64,000 nucleotides of DNA. Source: an uncultured Parasphingopyxis sp. GTDB taxonomy: Bacteria; Pseudomonadota; Alphaproteobacteria; Sphingomonadales; Sphingomonadaceae. Numbering within the stretch: the stretch's first letter is position 1; every line of letters begins with the position of its first letter. The stretch spans positions 1-64,000 of the forward strand of contig NZ_CAKZNF010000082.1 in the NCBI RefSeq assembly GCF_937129435.1. The letters are read 5' to 3'. Shown one piece after another: positions 34,590-43,457 of the stretch. Under the pieces are notes generated by a model. It was given only the letters and a program-made list of their open reading frames with translations, did not search any database and had not been told where the DNA came from. Made by a program: the position numbers and the translations under genes.

Positions 34590-35672
34590 ATGGCCGATGC
34601 GGACACGGCGGAGCGTCCCGATGCCGGTGCGGCGATGCGCGCCCTGGTCGAACGGACGATCCAGCGCAACATCAAGGGCCTCGAATATTTCGCCTCCGCC
34701 GCGCCGCCGGTCGGGCTGACGCCGAAGGAAACGATCCTCAAGCGCGGTACGCTTAACCTCTATCACTATAAGCCGCTCGCCGATGAGCTGTACCGCGTGC
34801 CGGTGCTGATGGTCATGGCGACGACCAATCGCGGCTATGTGTTCGACGTCTCCGAAGAACACAGTTTCGTGCGCTTCCTGCTCAATCAGGGCTATGACGT
34901 CTTCGTCATGGATTGGGACCATCCCCGGCCCGAAGAGAAGAGCCTCACTCTCGAAGATTACGCGCACCGCTTCATCGGTGACTGCCTCGCCCGCGTCCGG
35001 CGGGAGACCGGCGAGGAAGAGGTGACGCTGATGGGCTATTGCATGGGCGGCGTGCTCTCGACCATCTACGCGGCCACGCATCCCGACGAAAAGCTCAAGA
35101 ACCTCGTCTGCTTCACGACGCCGGTCGATTTCACCCAGATGGGGCTGTTCCGGCATATGGCCGATCCCGATCATTTCGATGTCGACCGGCTGATCGACGC
35201 GACCGGCAACATGCCGTCCGAAATGCTGGCGGCCTCGTTCGAAATGCTGCGCCCGTCGACCCGCATCGCCGGCCAGCGGACCTTGTGGGACAATATGTGG
35301 AACAGCGAGTTCGTCTCCTTCCACCGCAAGATGGAACGCTGGTCGAACGACATGCTGCCGCTGGCCGGCGAATATTTCCGTGAGACGGTGAAGAAGCTGA
35401 TGTGGGAAAACCAGCTGCTGAAGGGCACGCTGGAGGTCGGCGGCAAGACCGCCGATATCGGCAGTATCGGCATACCGCTGTTTCACGCGGTCGCGCTGCA
35501 CGATCACATAGTTCCCTATGAGGCGAGCAGGCATCTGGTTGCGCTGGCGGGCTCGAAGGACAAGACCGAAATCGTGTTGAAGGGCGGCCATATCAGCCTG
35601 ATCGCCGGTCCCAATGCGGCGCGGCGGCTCTGGCCCACACTCGACGACTGGTTAGCCGAAAGGTCCGTTTGA
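34590..35672 (+). CDS. phaC: poly(3-hydroxyalkanoate) synthase, class III PhaC type
   Basis: A 360-residue alpha/beta-hydrolase-fold polymerase that joins hydroxyacyl-CoA units into PHA. The lipase-like box is GYCMGG with nucleophile Cys151; Asp305 (LHDHIVP) and His334 (KGGHISL) complete the triad. These positions nearly equal those of Allochromatium PhaC (Cys149, Asp302, His331), a class III enzyme; class I PhaC is about 600 residues. It is paired with the PhaE-like gene and abuts a GNAT gene with no intervening base. Confidence 0.88.
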   Translation: MADADTAERPDAGAAMRALVERTIQRNIKGLEYFASAAPPVGLTPKETILKRGTLNLYHYKPLADELYRVPVLMVMATTNRGYVFDVSEEHSFVRFLLNQGYDVFVMDWDHPRPEEKSLTLEDYAHRFIGDCLARVRRETGEEEVTLMGYCMGGVLSTIYAATHPDEKLKNLVCFTTPVDFTQMGLFRHMADPDHFDVDRLIDATGNMPSEMLAASFEMLRPSTRIAGQRTLWDNMWNSEFVSFHRKMERWSNDMLPLAGEYFRETVKKLMWENQLLKGTLEVGGKTADIGSIGIPLFHAVALHDHIVPYEASRHLVALAGSKDKTEIVLKGGHISLIAGPNAARRLWPTLDDWLAERSV

Positions 35673-36242
35673 ATGCCCGAAAACTTTACCCTAGACGGCG
35701 CGGAATATGCGCTGAGGCCGATGACGCCCGACGAAAAGGCCGCACTTTTGCGCTTTGCCGAAGCGCTGCCGCCGCACGACCTGCTGTTCGTCGCGCGCGA
35801 CATCACCAAGCGGCCCGTGGTCGATGCCTGGATCGCGCAGGAGGAAGAGGGATCGATCGCAACCATGCTCGCCGAACAGGATGGCGAGCTCGTCGGCTGC
35901 GCGGCGCTGGTCCGCGATCCGCTGTCCTGGTCGCCGCATGTCGGCGAGGTGCGGGTGCTGGTGGCTGAAAAGGCGCGCGCCCATGGGTTGGGCCGCCGGC
36001 TGATCGAGGAGACGATGCGCGGGGCGTTGGACAAGGAGCTGACCAGGCTCATCGCCCGCATGACGCCCGATCAGAAAGCGGCGATCACGGTGTTCGAGGA
36101 AATGGGCTTTTCCGGCGAAGCGCTGCTGAAGGATCATGTCCGCGATGCCGACGGCACCTATCACGACATCGTCATCCTCGCCTGCGATGTCCCCCGCGTC
36201 GCCGCGCAGATCGAAGCGATGGGGATCGGCGAGGACGGCTGA
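35673..36242 (+). CDS. GNAT-family N-acetyltransferase
   Basis: A 189-residue acetyltransferase with the acetyl-CoA pyrophosphate loop RAHGLGRRLIEETM and the beta-4 segment GEVRVLVAEKARAHG. Its acceptor is unknown. ATG directly follows the phaC stop, so it is probably translated from the same mRNA and may modify a protein of the PHA granule, though that is only a guess from position. Confidence 0.85.
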   Translation: MPENFTLDGAEYALRPMTPDEKAALLRFAEALPPHDLLFVARDITKRPVVDAWIAQEEEGSIATMLAEQDGELVGCAALVRDPLSWSPHVGEVRVLVAEKARAHGLGRRLIEETMRGALDKELTRLIARMTPDQKAAITVFEEMGFSGEALLKDHVRDADGTYHDIVILACDVPRVAAQIEAMGIGEDG

Positions 36243-36264
36243 AGCCGCTGTCTTTCGAGAAAAA

Positions 36265-36339
36265 TGGAGCGGGCGAGGCGATTCGAACGCCCGACCCCAA
36301 CCTTGGCAAGGTTGTGCTCTACCCCTGAGCTACGCCCGC
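36265..36339 (-). tRNA. tRNA-Gly (anticodon GCC)
   Basis: On the minus strand the sequence folds as a tRNA. The acceptor arms are GCGGGCG and CGCCCGC with discriminator T; the D-arm is AGCTCAGGGGTAGAGC; the anticodon stem AACCT-TGCCA-AGGTT carries GCC; and the T-arm is GGGCG-TTCGAAT-CGCC. The 3' CCA is encoded (TGG at 36265-36267 on the plus strand). Confidence 0.96.
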
Positions 36340-36447
36340 TTAAGCGCTCTTTGCGTCTAACGGCCAAATCCTGCCGTCCGGTAAAGAGGCGGCGCAGCTA
36401 GCATGGGTTTTCGGAAGGGGCAAGGGGAATTGGGGAAGGTTTGATTT

Positions 36448-36581
36448 GTCAGACCTCGCCTTCGGCTCGGCGCCGCACCAGCCCCCTCCCCCACCCGGCC
36501 TCCCATCCAGGATACACTCAGTGGGAGGCCGGGTGGGGGGAGAGGGCTGGTGCGGCGATTTTCCGTGAGGAAAATTCTGAC
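36448..36581. repeat. GTCAGA cloverleaf repeat, full copy
   Basis: A 134-base element from GTCAGA to TCTGAC. The left flank is CCTCGCCTTCGGCTCGG and the right hairpin is ATTTTCC-GTGA-GGAAAAT. The central arms begin CGCCGCACCAGCCCCCTCCC and are near-perfect, with one small inequality in the C/G runs. It lies between the tRNA-Gly gene and the cobalamin adenosyltransferase gene. Confidence 0.92.
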
Positions 36582-36637
36582 AAAATGAATTCTTGCCCCA
36601 CTGGCCCCCGGTTCCCGCTGCCGCTACCCTCGCACCC

Positions 36638-37219
36638 ATGGTCAAGCTCAACAAGATTTACACACGCACCGGCGATGCCGGCGAAACCGGGATCGTCGAC
36701 GGATCGCGCATTTCCAAGGCCGATCCGCTGATGGCGGCGATCGGCGATGTCGATGAGGCGAACAGCGCGATCGGCGTCGCTTTGCAACGTGTCGAGGATG
36801 ACGATGTGCGTGCGATGCTGGGCCGGATCCAGAACGAGCTGTTCGATCTTGGTGCCGATCTGGCGACTCCGGCAAAGGACGGCGAGGACGCCTTTGCGCC
36901 CGACGAGATGACGTTGCGGATCACGGCGGCGCAGGTGTCGCGGCTCGAAGACGAAATCGATTCCATGAACGAGAAGATGGAACCGCTGTCGAGCTTCATC
37001 CTGCCGGGCGGCGCGGGCGGAGCAGCGGAATTGCTGCTGGCGCGGGCGACGATGCGACGGGCCGAGCGGGCGGCGGTCGCGGCGGCGCAGGGCCGCGCGC
37101 TCAACCCGGCCGCCATGGCCTATATCAACCGGCTGTCGGACCATCTGTTCGTCGCCGGGCGGCTGCTCAATGCGACCCGTGGCGGCGACATTCTCTGGCG
37201 GCCGGGCGCGACCCGCTAG
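36638..37219 (+). CDS. cob(I)alamin adenosyltransferase, PduO type
   Basis: A 193-residue ATP:cob(I)alamin adenosyltransferase, which makes coenzyme B12. The ATP-binding N terminus is YTRTGDAGETGIVDGSRISK; the helical core includes IQNELFDLGADLATP and the end NRLSDHLFVAGRLLN. It implies that the cell uses adenosylcobalamin enzymes (for example methylmalonyl-CoA mutase or a class II ribonucleotide reductase), none of which is in this window. Confidence 0.93.
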   Translation: MVKLNKIYTRTGDAGETGIVDGSRISKADPLMAAIGDVDEANSAIGVALQRVEDDDVRAMLGRIQNELFDLGADLATPAKDGEDAFAPDEMTLRITAAQVSRLEDEIDSMNEKMEPLSSFILPGGAGGAAELLLARATMRRAERAAVAAAQGRALNPAAMAYINRLSDHLFVAGRLLNATRGGDILWRPGATR

Positions 37220-37324
37220 CCATAATCGCCCTTGCACGGATTTATGTTCGTGATATGTTCCGCATGACGGAGGCGCGACGCGATCATCCGCCGGCGTCAT
37301 AAGACTTTCAGAAATATCGCTATG

Positions 37325-37354
37325 TTGAACCAATTGAGGGATCGCGAATTATAA
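37325..37354 (+). promoter_or_regulatory. probable promoter of egtB-egtD
   Basis: TTGAAC (37325-37330) and TTATAA (37349-37354) are 18 bases apart in the only AT-rich patch of the 225-base gap before egtB. The implied transcript start at about 37361 lies upstream of the preferred egtB start at 37445. Confidence 0.5.
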
Positions 37355-37444
37355 GATGGAAGGCGGGCGCGGGTGGCGCACTATCGGCAAACGGCCATGG
37401 TGGTTGACCGCAGTGCCTTCGATACCGATGCTTGGGAGCGACTC

Positions 37445-38728
37445 ATGGCCACGCGCGCTAAATCCGAAACCGAAAGCGGCGATCTCGCCGCGCGATATGC
37501 CGATGTCCGCGCGCTGAGCGTCGGCCTTGCCGAACCGCTTTCCGATGCCGATGCGACGGTCCAGTCGATGGAGGACGCCTCGCCGGCGAAATGGCATCTG
37601 GCGCATACGACATGGTTTTTCGAAACCTTCGTGCTGCGCGATCATGTAGCGAACTATGATCTTTACGACGCCGATTGGCCGTTTCTCTTCAACAGCTATT
37701 ACGAGGCCGAAGGCGCGCGCCACACACGGGCGCGGCGCGGGATGATCACCCGGCCGACGCTCGACGAGGTGCTGGGCTATCGCGCGCATGTCGATGCGGC
37801 GCTCGCGGAGGTGTTGCCCGGTCTGGGGGAGAAGCCGCGCAAGCTCGTCGAGCTCGGCCTGCATCACGAGCAGCAGCACCAGGAACTGCTGCTGATGGAT
37901 ATCCAGCATCTGTTCGCGCAAAACCCGCTCGAGCCCGCAATGTTTGCCCCCGCCGCCAAGACACCGGGTGAGGCGCCGGGTCCGCTGCAATGGGTGGAAG
38001 GCCGTGTCGGCGAGACCGAGATGGGCTGCAACGCTGCCGTCGATGGGTCGCGCTTCGCCTTCGATTGCGAAGGGCCGAAGCACAAGGTGTATCTCAACCC
38101 GCATGCGCTTGCCGACCGGCCGATCACCAATGGCGAATGGATCGAGTTCATCGAAGCGGGCGGCTATCGCAGCCACGAACACTGGCTGATGGAAGGCTGG
38201 GCCTGGGTACAGGAGCATGGTGTCGAGGCGCCGCTTTACTGGCGCAAGGAAGACAATGGCCGCTGGTATCGTTTCGGCCTCGCGGGCAAGCAGCCGATCG
38301 ATCTCTCCGCGCCGGTCTGTCATATCAGCTATTACGAGGCGGCGGCCTATGCCGACTGGACCGGCTTTCGCCTTCCGACCGAAGCTGAATGGGAGGACGC
38401 GGCGCGCGGCTTCGATCCCCATGCGGGCAACCAGCTCGATACGGCCTGCGAGGCGCGACCGCGCGCGGCCGCGCCGGGCGAAGGGCTGAAACAGATGTTC
38501 GGCGATGTGTGGCAATGGACCGGCAGCGCCTATCAGCCGCATCCCGGCTTCCGCGCTGCCGAAGGCGCGGTCGGCGAATATAACGGCAAGTTCATGGTCG
38601 GGCAGTATGTGCTGAAGGGCGGCTGCTGCGCCACGCCGCGCGGCCATATGCGCGCCACCTATCGCAACTTTTTCTACCCCCATATGCGCTGGCAGTTCGC
38701 CGGCCTCAGACTGGCGAGAGACCTTTAG
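37445..38728 (+). CDS. egtB: ergothioneine synthase EgtB (sulfoxide synthase)
   Basis: A 427-residue iron enzyme that joins trimethylhistidine (hercynine) to a thiol with oxygen, the central step of ergothioneine synthesis. The DinB-like domain supplies iron ligands His51 (KWHLAHTTWFFE) and the HHEQQHQE motif (140-147). The C-terminal formylglycine-enzyme-like domain has GFRLPTEAEWEDAARG and YVLKGGCCATPRGHMRATYR. ATG 37445 has a GGGAG site; in-frame GTG 37373 and ATG 37397 upstream are less likely. egtD follows after two bases. Confidence 0.94.
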   Translation: MATRAKSETESGDLAARYADVRALSVGLAEPLSDADATVQSMEDASPAKWHLAHTTWFFETFVLRDHVANYDLYDADWPFLFNSYYEAEGARHTRARRGMITRPTLDEVLGYRAHVDAALAEVLPGLGEKPRKLVELGLHHEQQHQELLLMDIQHLFAQNPLEPAMFAPAAKTPGEAPGPLQWVEGRVGETEMGCNAAVDGSRFAFDCEGPKHKVYLNPHALADRPITNGEWIEFIEAGGYRSHEHWLMEGWAWVQEHGVEAPLYWRKEDNGRWYRFGLAGKQPIDLSAPVCHISYYEAAAYADWTGFRLPTEAEWEDAARGFDPHAGNQLDTACEARPRAAAPGEGLKQMFGDVWQWTGSAYQPHPGFRAAEGAVGEYNGKFMVGQYVLKGGCCATPRGHMRATYRNFFYPHMRWQFAGLRLARDL

Positions 38729-38730
38729 AC

Positions 38731-39696
38731 ATGGCCGATACCGAAACCGATGCGGGCGTCGCCCCCGCCTTCCGCCAGGCCGTGCTCGACGGGCTTGAAA
38801 TGCGTCCGCGCGCGATCGGTGCGCGCTGGCTATACGATTTCAAAGGTTCGGAGATCTTCGAGGCGATCACCGATCTTCCCGAATATTATCCGACGCGCAC
38901 CGAACGCGGGCTGCTCGAAGCTTATTCCGGTGAGGTCGGCGAGGCGATGGGGCCGGGTCGCGCGGTGATCGAATTCGGTTCGGGCAGTTCGGCCAAGACG
39001 CCGCTGTTGCTCAGCCGGATCGATGCCGGGGCCTATGTTCCGATCGACATTTCGGGCGATTTCCTGCGCGAGTCCGCCGAAACGCTCGGCGAGCAATTTC
39101 CCGATTTGCCGATTCACCCGGTCGAGGCCGATTTCACCCATCGCGTGCCGTTGCCCGATGCGGTGAAGCCGATGGCCAAGCTCGGATTCTTTCCGGGTTC
39201 CACGATCGGCAACATGGTGCCGCCCTCGGCCGTCGACTTCCTGCGCGCGATGAAGCAGACGCTGGGCGAAGGCGCGATGCTCCTGATCGGGATGGACCGG
39301 ATCAAGGATCCCGCCATACTCGTTCCCGCCTATGACGATGCCGCCGGCGTCACCGCCGATTTCAACCTCAACCTGATCGACCGGATCAACCGCGAACTTG
39401 ATGGGACGATGCCGCGCGATGCTTTTGCCCACAAGGCGGTCTGGAACGATCCGCTGGCGCGGATCGAAATGCATATCGAGGCGATCCGCGACGTCGATTT
39501 CACGGTCGCGGGCAAAAGCTTCCACATGGACAAGGGCGAGACGATCCATACCGAGAACAGCCACAAATACGGCCTTCGCGACGCACGCATCCTGCTGCGC
39601 GCCGGCGGTTGGACGATGGTCCAGGAATGGACCGACGAAGACGGCAAGTTCGCGCTGATCCTGTGCGAAGCGCAGCCGGAACGCACGGCGCCGTAA
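38731..39696 (+). CDS. egtD: L-histidine N-alpha-methyltransferase EgtD
   Basis: A 321-residue SAM-dependent enzyme that trimethylates histidine to hercynine, the substrate of EgtB. The SAM-binding loop is VIEFGSGSSAKTPLLL (from residue 79), and the family segments PEYYPTRTE and FFPGSTIGNMVP are present. With egtB it forms a two-gene ergothioneine operon without egtA, egtC or egtE. EgtB may therefore use free cysteine or glutamylcysteine and rely on an unlinked lyase. Confidence 0.95.
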   Translation: MADTETDAGVAPAFRQAVLDGLEMRPRAIGARWLYDFKGSEIFEAITDLPEYYPTRTERGLLEAYSGEVGEAMGPGRAVIEFGSGSSAKTPLLLSRIDAGAYVPIDISGDFLRESAETLGEQFPDLPIHPVEADFTHRVPLPDAVKPMAKLGFFPGSTIGNMVPPSAVDFLRAMKQTLGEGAMLLIGMDRIKDPAILVPAYDDAAGVTADFNLNLIDRINRELDGTMPRDAFAHKAVWNDPLARIEMHIEAIRDVDFTVAGKSFHMDKGETIHTENSHKYGLRDARILLRAGGWTMVQEWTDEDGKFALILCEAQPERTAP

Positions 39697-39699
39697 TTT

Positions 39700-39742
39700 G
39701 TCCGACCTTGGCTTTCGCCAATTCCGTCAGGAATTTTTCGAC
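39700..39742. repeat. degenerate cloverleaf repeat lacking the central stem
   Basis: Four bases after the egtD stop, GTCCGA and a closing TCGAC bracket two hairpins: TTGGC-TTTC-GCCAA and AATTCC-GTCA-GGAATT. These are the left and right side-hairpins of the GTCAGA repeat family brought together, with the long central stem removed. Confidence 0.65.
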
Positions 39743-39745
39743 TAA

Positions 39746-40666
39746 CTAAAGACTTCGCGCAGCGAAGGTGTCGCACGCCGCAGGGTCGCCGCTTTCCAGA
39801 CCGCGCCGCAGCCAACGCATCCGTTGTTCGGACGAGCCATGGGTGAAGCTGTCTTCGACGACATAGCCCTGCGCCTGGCGCTGCAGCGTATCGTCGCCGA
39901 TCGCGTTGGCGGCACGCATCCCTTCCTCGATATCGCCGGGCTCGATCCGGTCGCGGTTGCGCGCGGCCCAGACGCCGGCATAGCAATCGGCTTGCAGTTC
40001 CATCCGCACCTGCAACTGGTTGCCCTCGGTCTGGCTGGCGCGCTCCTGCCGGCGGCGGACATCGTTGGCGGTGCCGGTCAGATACTGGATATGATGGCCG
40101 ACCTCGTGCGCGATGACATAGGCATAGGCGAAATCGCCGCCGGCCTGCATTTGCGTCTCCATCTCGCGGAAGAAGCTGGTATCGAGATAGATGCCGCTAT
40201 CGGCCGGACAATAAAATGGTCCCATGCGCGCATCGGCGGCGCCGCAGCCCGAACTGTTCCGGCCCTCGTAGAAATTAAGCGTCGGCGCCGCATATTGCCG
40301 CCCCTGTTGCCGGAAGATCTGTCCCCAGGTCTGTTCGGTCGAGGTCAGGACGCGGCAGGCGAAGAGTTCGGCTTCGGTGTCGCAGGCCTCATTGCCGGAC
40401 GATGCGGCCGTTTCGCCCACCGTCCCGCTGCTCGCCTGATCCACCGGCGCGCTCGAACATTGCAGGCCGCCGCTGAAGAGAAAATAGGCCGCCACGCCGA
40501 TGACGATGATCACCCAGCCGAACTTGCTGCGAAGGAGCAGCGGAAGGAACTGGAACAGCATCCCGAGCCCGCCGCCACCGCCGCGAAAACCGCTGCGGAA
40601 GCCGCCACCGCTGCCACGCCCCAGATCGCGGGTGTTCCGGCTCGGATCGAGATCGTCGAGGCGCAT
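39746..40666 (-). CDS. neutral zinc metallopeptidase (YpfJ family)
   Basis: A 306-residue membrane-anchored zinc peptidase. A glycine-rich cytoplasmic stretch (residues 16-35) and a membrane helix (FGWVIIVIGVAAYFLFSG) precede the catalytic domain with HEVGHH (187-192) and a downstream MELQADCYAG segment providing the third ligand. The natural substrate is unknown. It is divergent from the patatin/bdhA pair. Confidence 0.9.
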   Translation of the reverse strand: MRLDDLDPSRNTRDLGRGSGGGFRSGFRGGGGGLGMLFQFLPLLLRSKFGWVIIVIGVAAYFLFSGGLQCSSAPVDQASSGTVGETAASSGNEACDTEAELFACRVLTSTEQTWGQIFRQQGRQYAAPTLNFYEGRNSSGCGAADARMGPFYCPADSGIYLDTSFFREMETQMQAGGDFAYAYVIAHEVGHHIQYLTGTANDVRRRQERASQTEGNQLQVRMELQADCYAGVWAARNRDRIEPGDIEEGMRAANAIGDDTLQRQAQGYVVEDSFTHGSSEQRMRWLRRGLESGDPAACDTFAARSL

Positions 40667-40796
40667 GCGAAGTTACTCCCTGGCAATATGCCGATACAAT
40701 GCGCCGTAGTGCTTGAGGTTGCAATTGCCGGAAGGACGCATGCCGAATTTCGTGCTTTGCCATCGAACTTCAGGCAGGATATTGCGTTGCACAATC

Positions 40797-41939
40797 ATGG
40801 CCGATGCCGATCCCCATCTCCGCCCGGACCAGTCCGCGGCACTGCCGCTGCCCCCGGAAACGGTGCTGCTGTTGCAAGGCGGGGGCGCGCTCGGTTCCTA
40901 TCAGGCCGGTGTGTTCGAAGCGCTGGCAGAGGCGAAGATCGAGCCGACATGGCTTGCGGGCATCTCTATCGGCGCGGTCAACGCCGCGATCATTGCAGGC
41001 AACCCCGTTGGCCGCCGCGCGGCGCGGCTGCGCGAATTCTGGGACACCGTCACGGGCGCGCTGCCGAGCTTTCCGGTTTGGCCGCAGGACTGGGTGCGAG
41101 AGGCGCTGCACGAATGGTCGGCGGGTTTCGTCGCGGCGTTCGGCGTTCCCGGCTTTTTCGCGCCGCGCATGATGCCGCCGATGCTGGCGAGGTCGGGCAG
41201 CGCACAGGCACTGAGTTTCTACGACAGTGCGCCGCTCGAAGACACCTTGAACGAACTGATCGACTGGGACCTGCTCAACGACGGCGCGGTGCGGCTCTCG
41301 GTCGGCGCGGTCAATGTCGAAAGCGGCAATTTCCGCTATTTCGATACCGAAAAGGAACGGCTCGACGCGCGCCATATCATGGCCTCGGGCGCGCTGCCGC
41401 CGGGCCTTCCGCCGGTCGAGATCGACGGCTGCCTGTGGTGGGACGGCGGGCTCGTTTCGAACACACCGCTGCAATATGTCCTCGATCAGCCGCATGACGA
41501 CATGCTGGTATTTCAGGTGGACCTGTTTTCGGCCAGCGACGAAAAGCCCAAGACCATCATGGACGTCTGGGCGCGCGAAAAGGAAATCCGCTTTTCCAGC
41601 CGCACGCGCCAGGCGACGACGAGCTATCTCGAACACCGGACCAAGGACGCGGCGATCCGCGCCGTGCTCGAAAAACTGCCGCCCGAACTGCACGGCGATG
41701 CCGATGTAAAGGCGCTTGCCGCGCTCGCCGAGGAAAAGGCAGTCAACATCGTCCACCTGATCTACCGCGCCAATGCGTGGGAGGGCGGCGCGCGCGACTA
41801 TGAATTTTCCCGCCGGACGATGCTCGAACATTGGCAGGCCGGCGCCGGTGCGGTCGCCGAAACGATGCGCCATGGCGAGATGCTGGCGCGCAATATCGTC
41901 GACGGACGCACGGCGGCCTTCGATCTCAATCCCCGTTGA
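40797..41939 (+). CDS. patatin-like phospholipase with C-terminal DUF3734
   Basis: A 380-residue patatin: oxyanion loop LLLQGGGALGSYQAG, Ser57 in GISIG and the dyad aspartate in WWDGGLVSNTP. The C-terminal 100 residues (SSRTRQATTSYLEHRTKD, VNIVHLIYRAN) are a DUF3734-type extension. In alphaproteobacteria this patatin type is commonly beside 3-hydroxybutyrate dehydrogenase, as here (25 bases apart), so a part in PHB breakdown or granule lipids is plausible. ATG 40797 is chosen; open frame upstream has no homology. Confidence 0.88.
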   Translation: MADADPHLRPDQSAALPLPPETVLLLQGGGALGSYQAGVFEALAEAKIEPTWLAGISIGAVNAAIIAGNPVGRRAARLREFWDTVTGALPSFPVWPQDWVREALHEWSAGFVAAFGVPGFFAPRMMPPMLARSGSAQALSFYDSAPLEDTLNELIDWDLLNDGAVRLSVGAVNVESGNFRYFDTEKERLDARHIMASGALPPGLPPVEIDGCLWWDGGLVSNTPLQYVLDQPHDDMLVFQVDLFSASDEKPKTIMDVWAREKEIRFSSRTRQATTSYLEHRTKDAAIRAVLEKLPPELHGDADVKALAALAEEKAVNIVHLIYRANAWEGGARDYEFSRRTMLEHWQAGAGAVAETMRHGEMLARNIVDGRTAAFDLNPR

Positions 41940-41964
41940 TAACAACCGAAAGCGAGTCGTTCCC

Positions 41965-42750
41965 ATGTCCCTCAAAGGCAAAACCGCCATCATCACCGGC
42001 TCGACCTCGGGCATCGGTCTCGCCTATGCCAAGGCGCTCGCCGCCGAGGGCGCCGGCGTCATGATCAACGGTTTCGGAGACGCCGAAGCGATTGAGAACG
42101 AACGAAAGGCGCTCGAAGAGATGTCCAGCGCCAAGGCGCTCTATTCCGATGCCGACATGACCAAACCCGATCAGATCGCGGCAATGGTCGAGCGGTGCAC
42201 TGAAGAGATTGGCACGCCCGATATCGCCATCGCCAATGCCGGCATCCAGCATGTCGCCAGGATCGAGGACTTTCCGCCCGAAAAGTGGGACGCGATCATC
42301 GGCATCAACCTCTCATCGGCCTGGCACCTGATGCGCGCGGTGGTGCCGGGGATGAAGGCAAAGGGCTGGGGCCGGATCATCTGCACCGCGAGCGCCCATT
42401 CGCTCGTCGCGAGCCCGAACAAGAGCGCCTATGTCGCGGCGAAATTCGGCCTCGCGGGCCTCGTGAAGACCATTGCCCTCGAAACCGCGCCGCACGGCGT
42501 GACCGTCAACTGCATCTCGCCCGGCTATGTCTGGACGCCGCTGGTCGAGAACCAGATTCCCGACACGATGGAATCGCGCGGCCTGACGCGCGATCAGGTG
42601 ATGAACGACGTGCTTCTCGCCGCGCAGCCGACGAAGAAGTTCGTTCAGCCCGAGGAAGTCGCCAGCCTCGCCGTCTATCTGTGCGGCGACGCGGCCGCCT
42701 CGATCACCGGCGCCAACCTCTCCATGGACGGCGGCTGGACGGCGCAGTAA
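41965..42750 (+). CDS. bdhA: 3-hydroxybutyrate dehydrogenase
   Basis: A 261-residue short-chain dehydrogenase that oxidises 3-hydroxybutyrate to acetoacetate with NAD. It has the cofactor loop TGSTSGIGLAYA, the NAG motif in IAIANAGIQHV, catalytic Tyr and Lys in SAYVAAKFG, and the family-specific end CGDAAASITGANLSMDGGW. With phaC-phaE 7 kb away and the adjacent patatin it completes a PHB use theme. Confidence 0.92.
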   Translation: MSLKGKTAIITGSTSGIGLAYAKALAAEGAGVMINGFGDAEAIENERKALEEMSSAKALYSDADMTKPDQIAAMVERCTEEIGTPDIAIANAGIQHVARIEDFPPEKWDAIIGINLSSAWHLMRAVVPGMKAKGWGRIICTASAHSLVASPNKSAYVAAKFGLAGLVKTIALETAPHGVTVNCISPGYVWTPLVENQIPDTMESRGLTRDQVMNDVLLAAQPTKKFVQPEEVASLAVYLCGDAAASITGANLSMDGGWTAQ

Positions 42751-42761
42751 CGTCCGGCGTC

Positions 42762-43412
42762 ATGAAGGCACGGTTTTTCCCACTCATCCTGCTCCCGCTG
42801 GCGGCAACGGGCTGCGCGTACACGACCGGCGTCACGGGAACTCCGGCGGGATCGAACCCCGATCAGGTACTGCCGACCAACTGGCAGGCGATCGTGACGC
42901 CGAACGACCGGGACCGGATTGCCCGCTGGCGGCGCGCCTTTACCGAGGCGATTGCCGATGCGGCGACGGCCGGTTTCGCCAGTGATATCGCCGCCGAAGG
43001 GCGGTTGCTCGAACCCGACGCCGCGCTCGCCGATCCGCGTCCGCCGGCGGGGCTTTACAATTGCCGTTTCATCAAGCTCGGCAGCCAGGGCAGCGTGCCG
43101 CTTTCCTATGTCGCCTACCAGCCGTTCCGCTGCCGGATCACCGATCGCGGCGACACGATGCGGTTCGAGAAGTTGACGGGGTCGCAGCGGCCCAGCGGCA
43201 CGCTTTATCCCGACAGCCGGCTCCGGATGGTCTTTCTCGGCGTGCTCGAACTCGGCGACGAGACGCGGGCGCACGTCTATGGGCGCGACGAGACGCGCGA
43301 TATGGCGGGGACGCTCGAACGGATCGGCGACAATCGCTGGCGGATCGTCTTTCCCTATCCGCGTTTCGAATCGATCGCCGACATCCTGGAACTGACGCCG
43401 CTCGACTCATAG
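42762..43412 (+). CDS. DUF4893 lipoprotein
   Basis: A 216-residue exported protein with the lipobox LAATGC and a DUF4893 domain (NDRDRIARWRRAFTEAI near the start, PPAGLYNCRFIKLG and YPRFESIADILELTPL later). The function of the family is unknown; members occur mainly in sphingomonads and relatives. It begins 11 bases after the bdhA stop and so may be on its transcript. Confidence 0.82.
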   Translation: MKARFFPLILLPLAATGCAYTTGVTGTPAGSNPDQVLPTNWQAIVTPNDRDRIARWRRAFTEAIADAATAGFASDIAAEGRLLEPDAALADPRPPAGLYNCRFIKLGSQGSVPLSYVAYQPFRCRITDRGDTMRFEKLTGSQRPSGTLYPDSRLRMVFLGVLELGDETRAHVYGRDETRDMAGTLERIGDNRWRIVFPYPRFESIADILELTPLDS

Positions 43413-43457
43413 CGCCGCTTCGCTATGCTCCTGTGCAACAACACGGGAGATCCATTC

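Noticed and set aside
36448..36581. Repeat copies considered as a CRISPR array
   Set aside because: Copies are kilobases apart, palindromic throughout and without regular spacers or cas genes.
36448..36581. tRNA-like reading of the cloverleaf repeat
   Set aside because: The four-arm outline resembles a tRNA, but the central stem is 30-35 bp and there is no T-loop TTCGA sequence or CCA end; the genuine tRNA-Gly lies just beside it.
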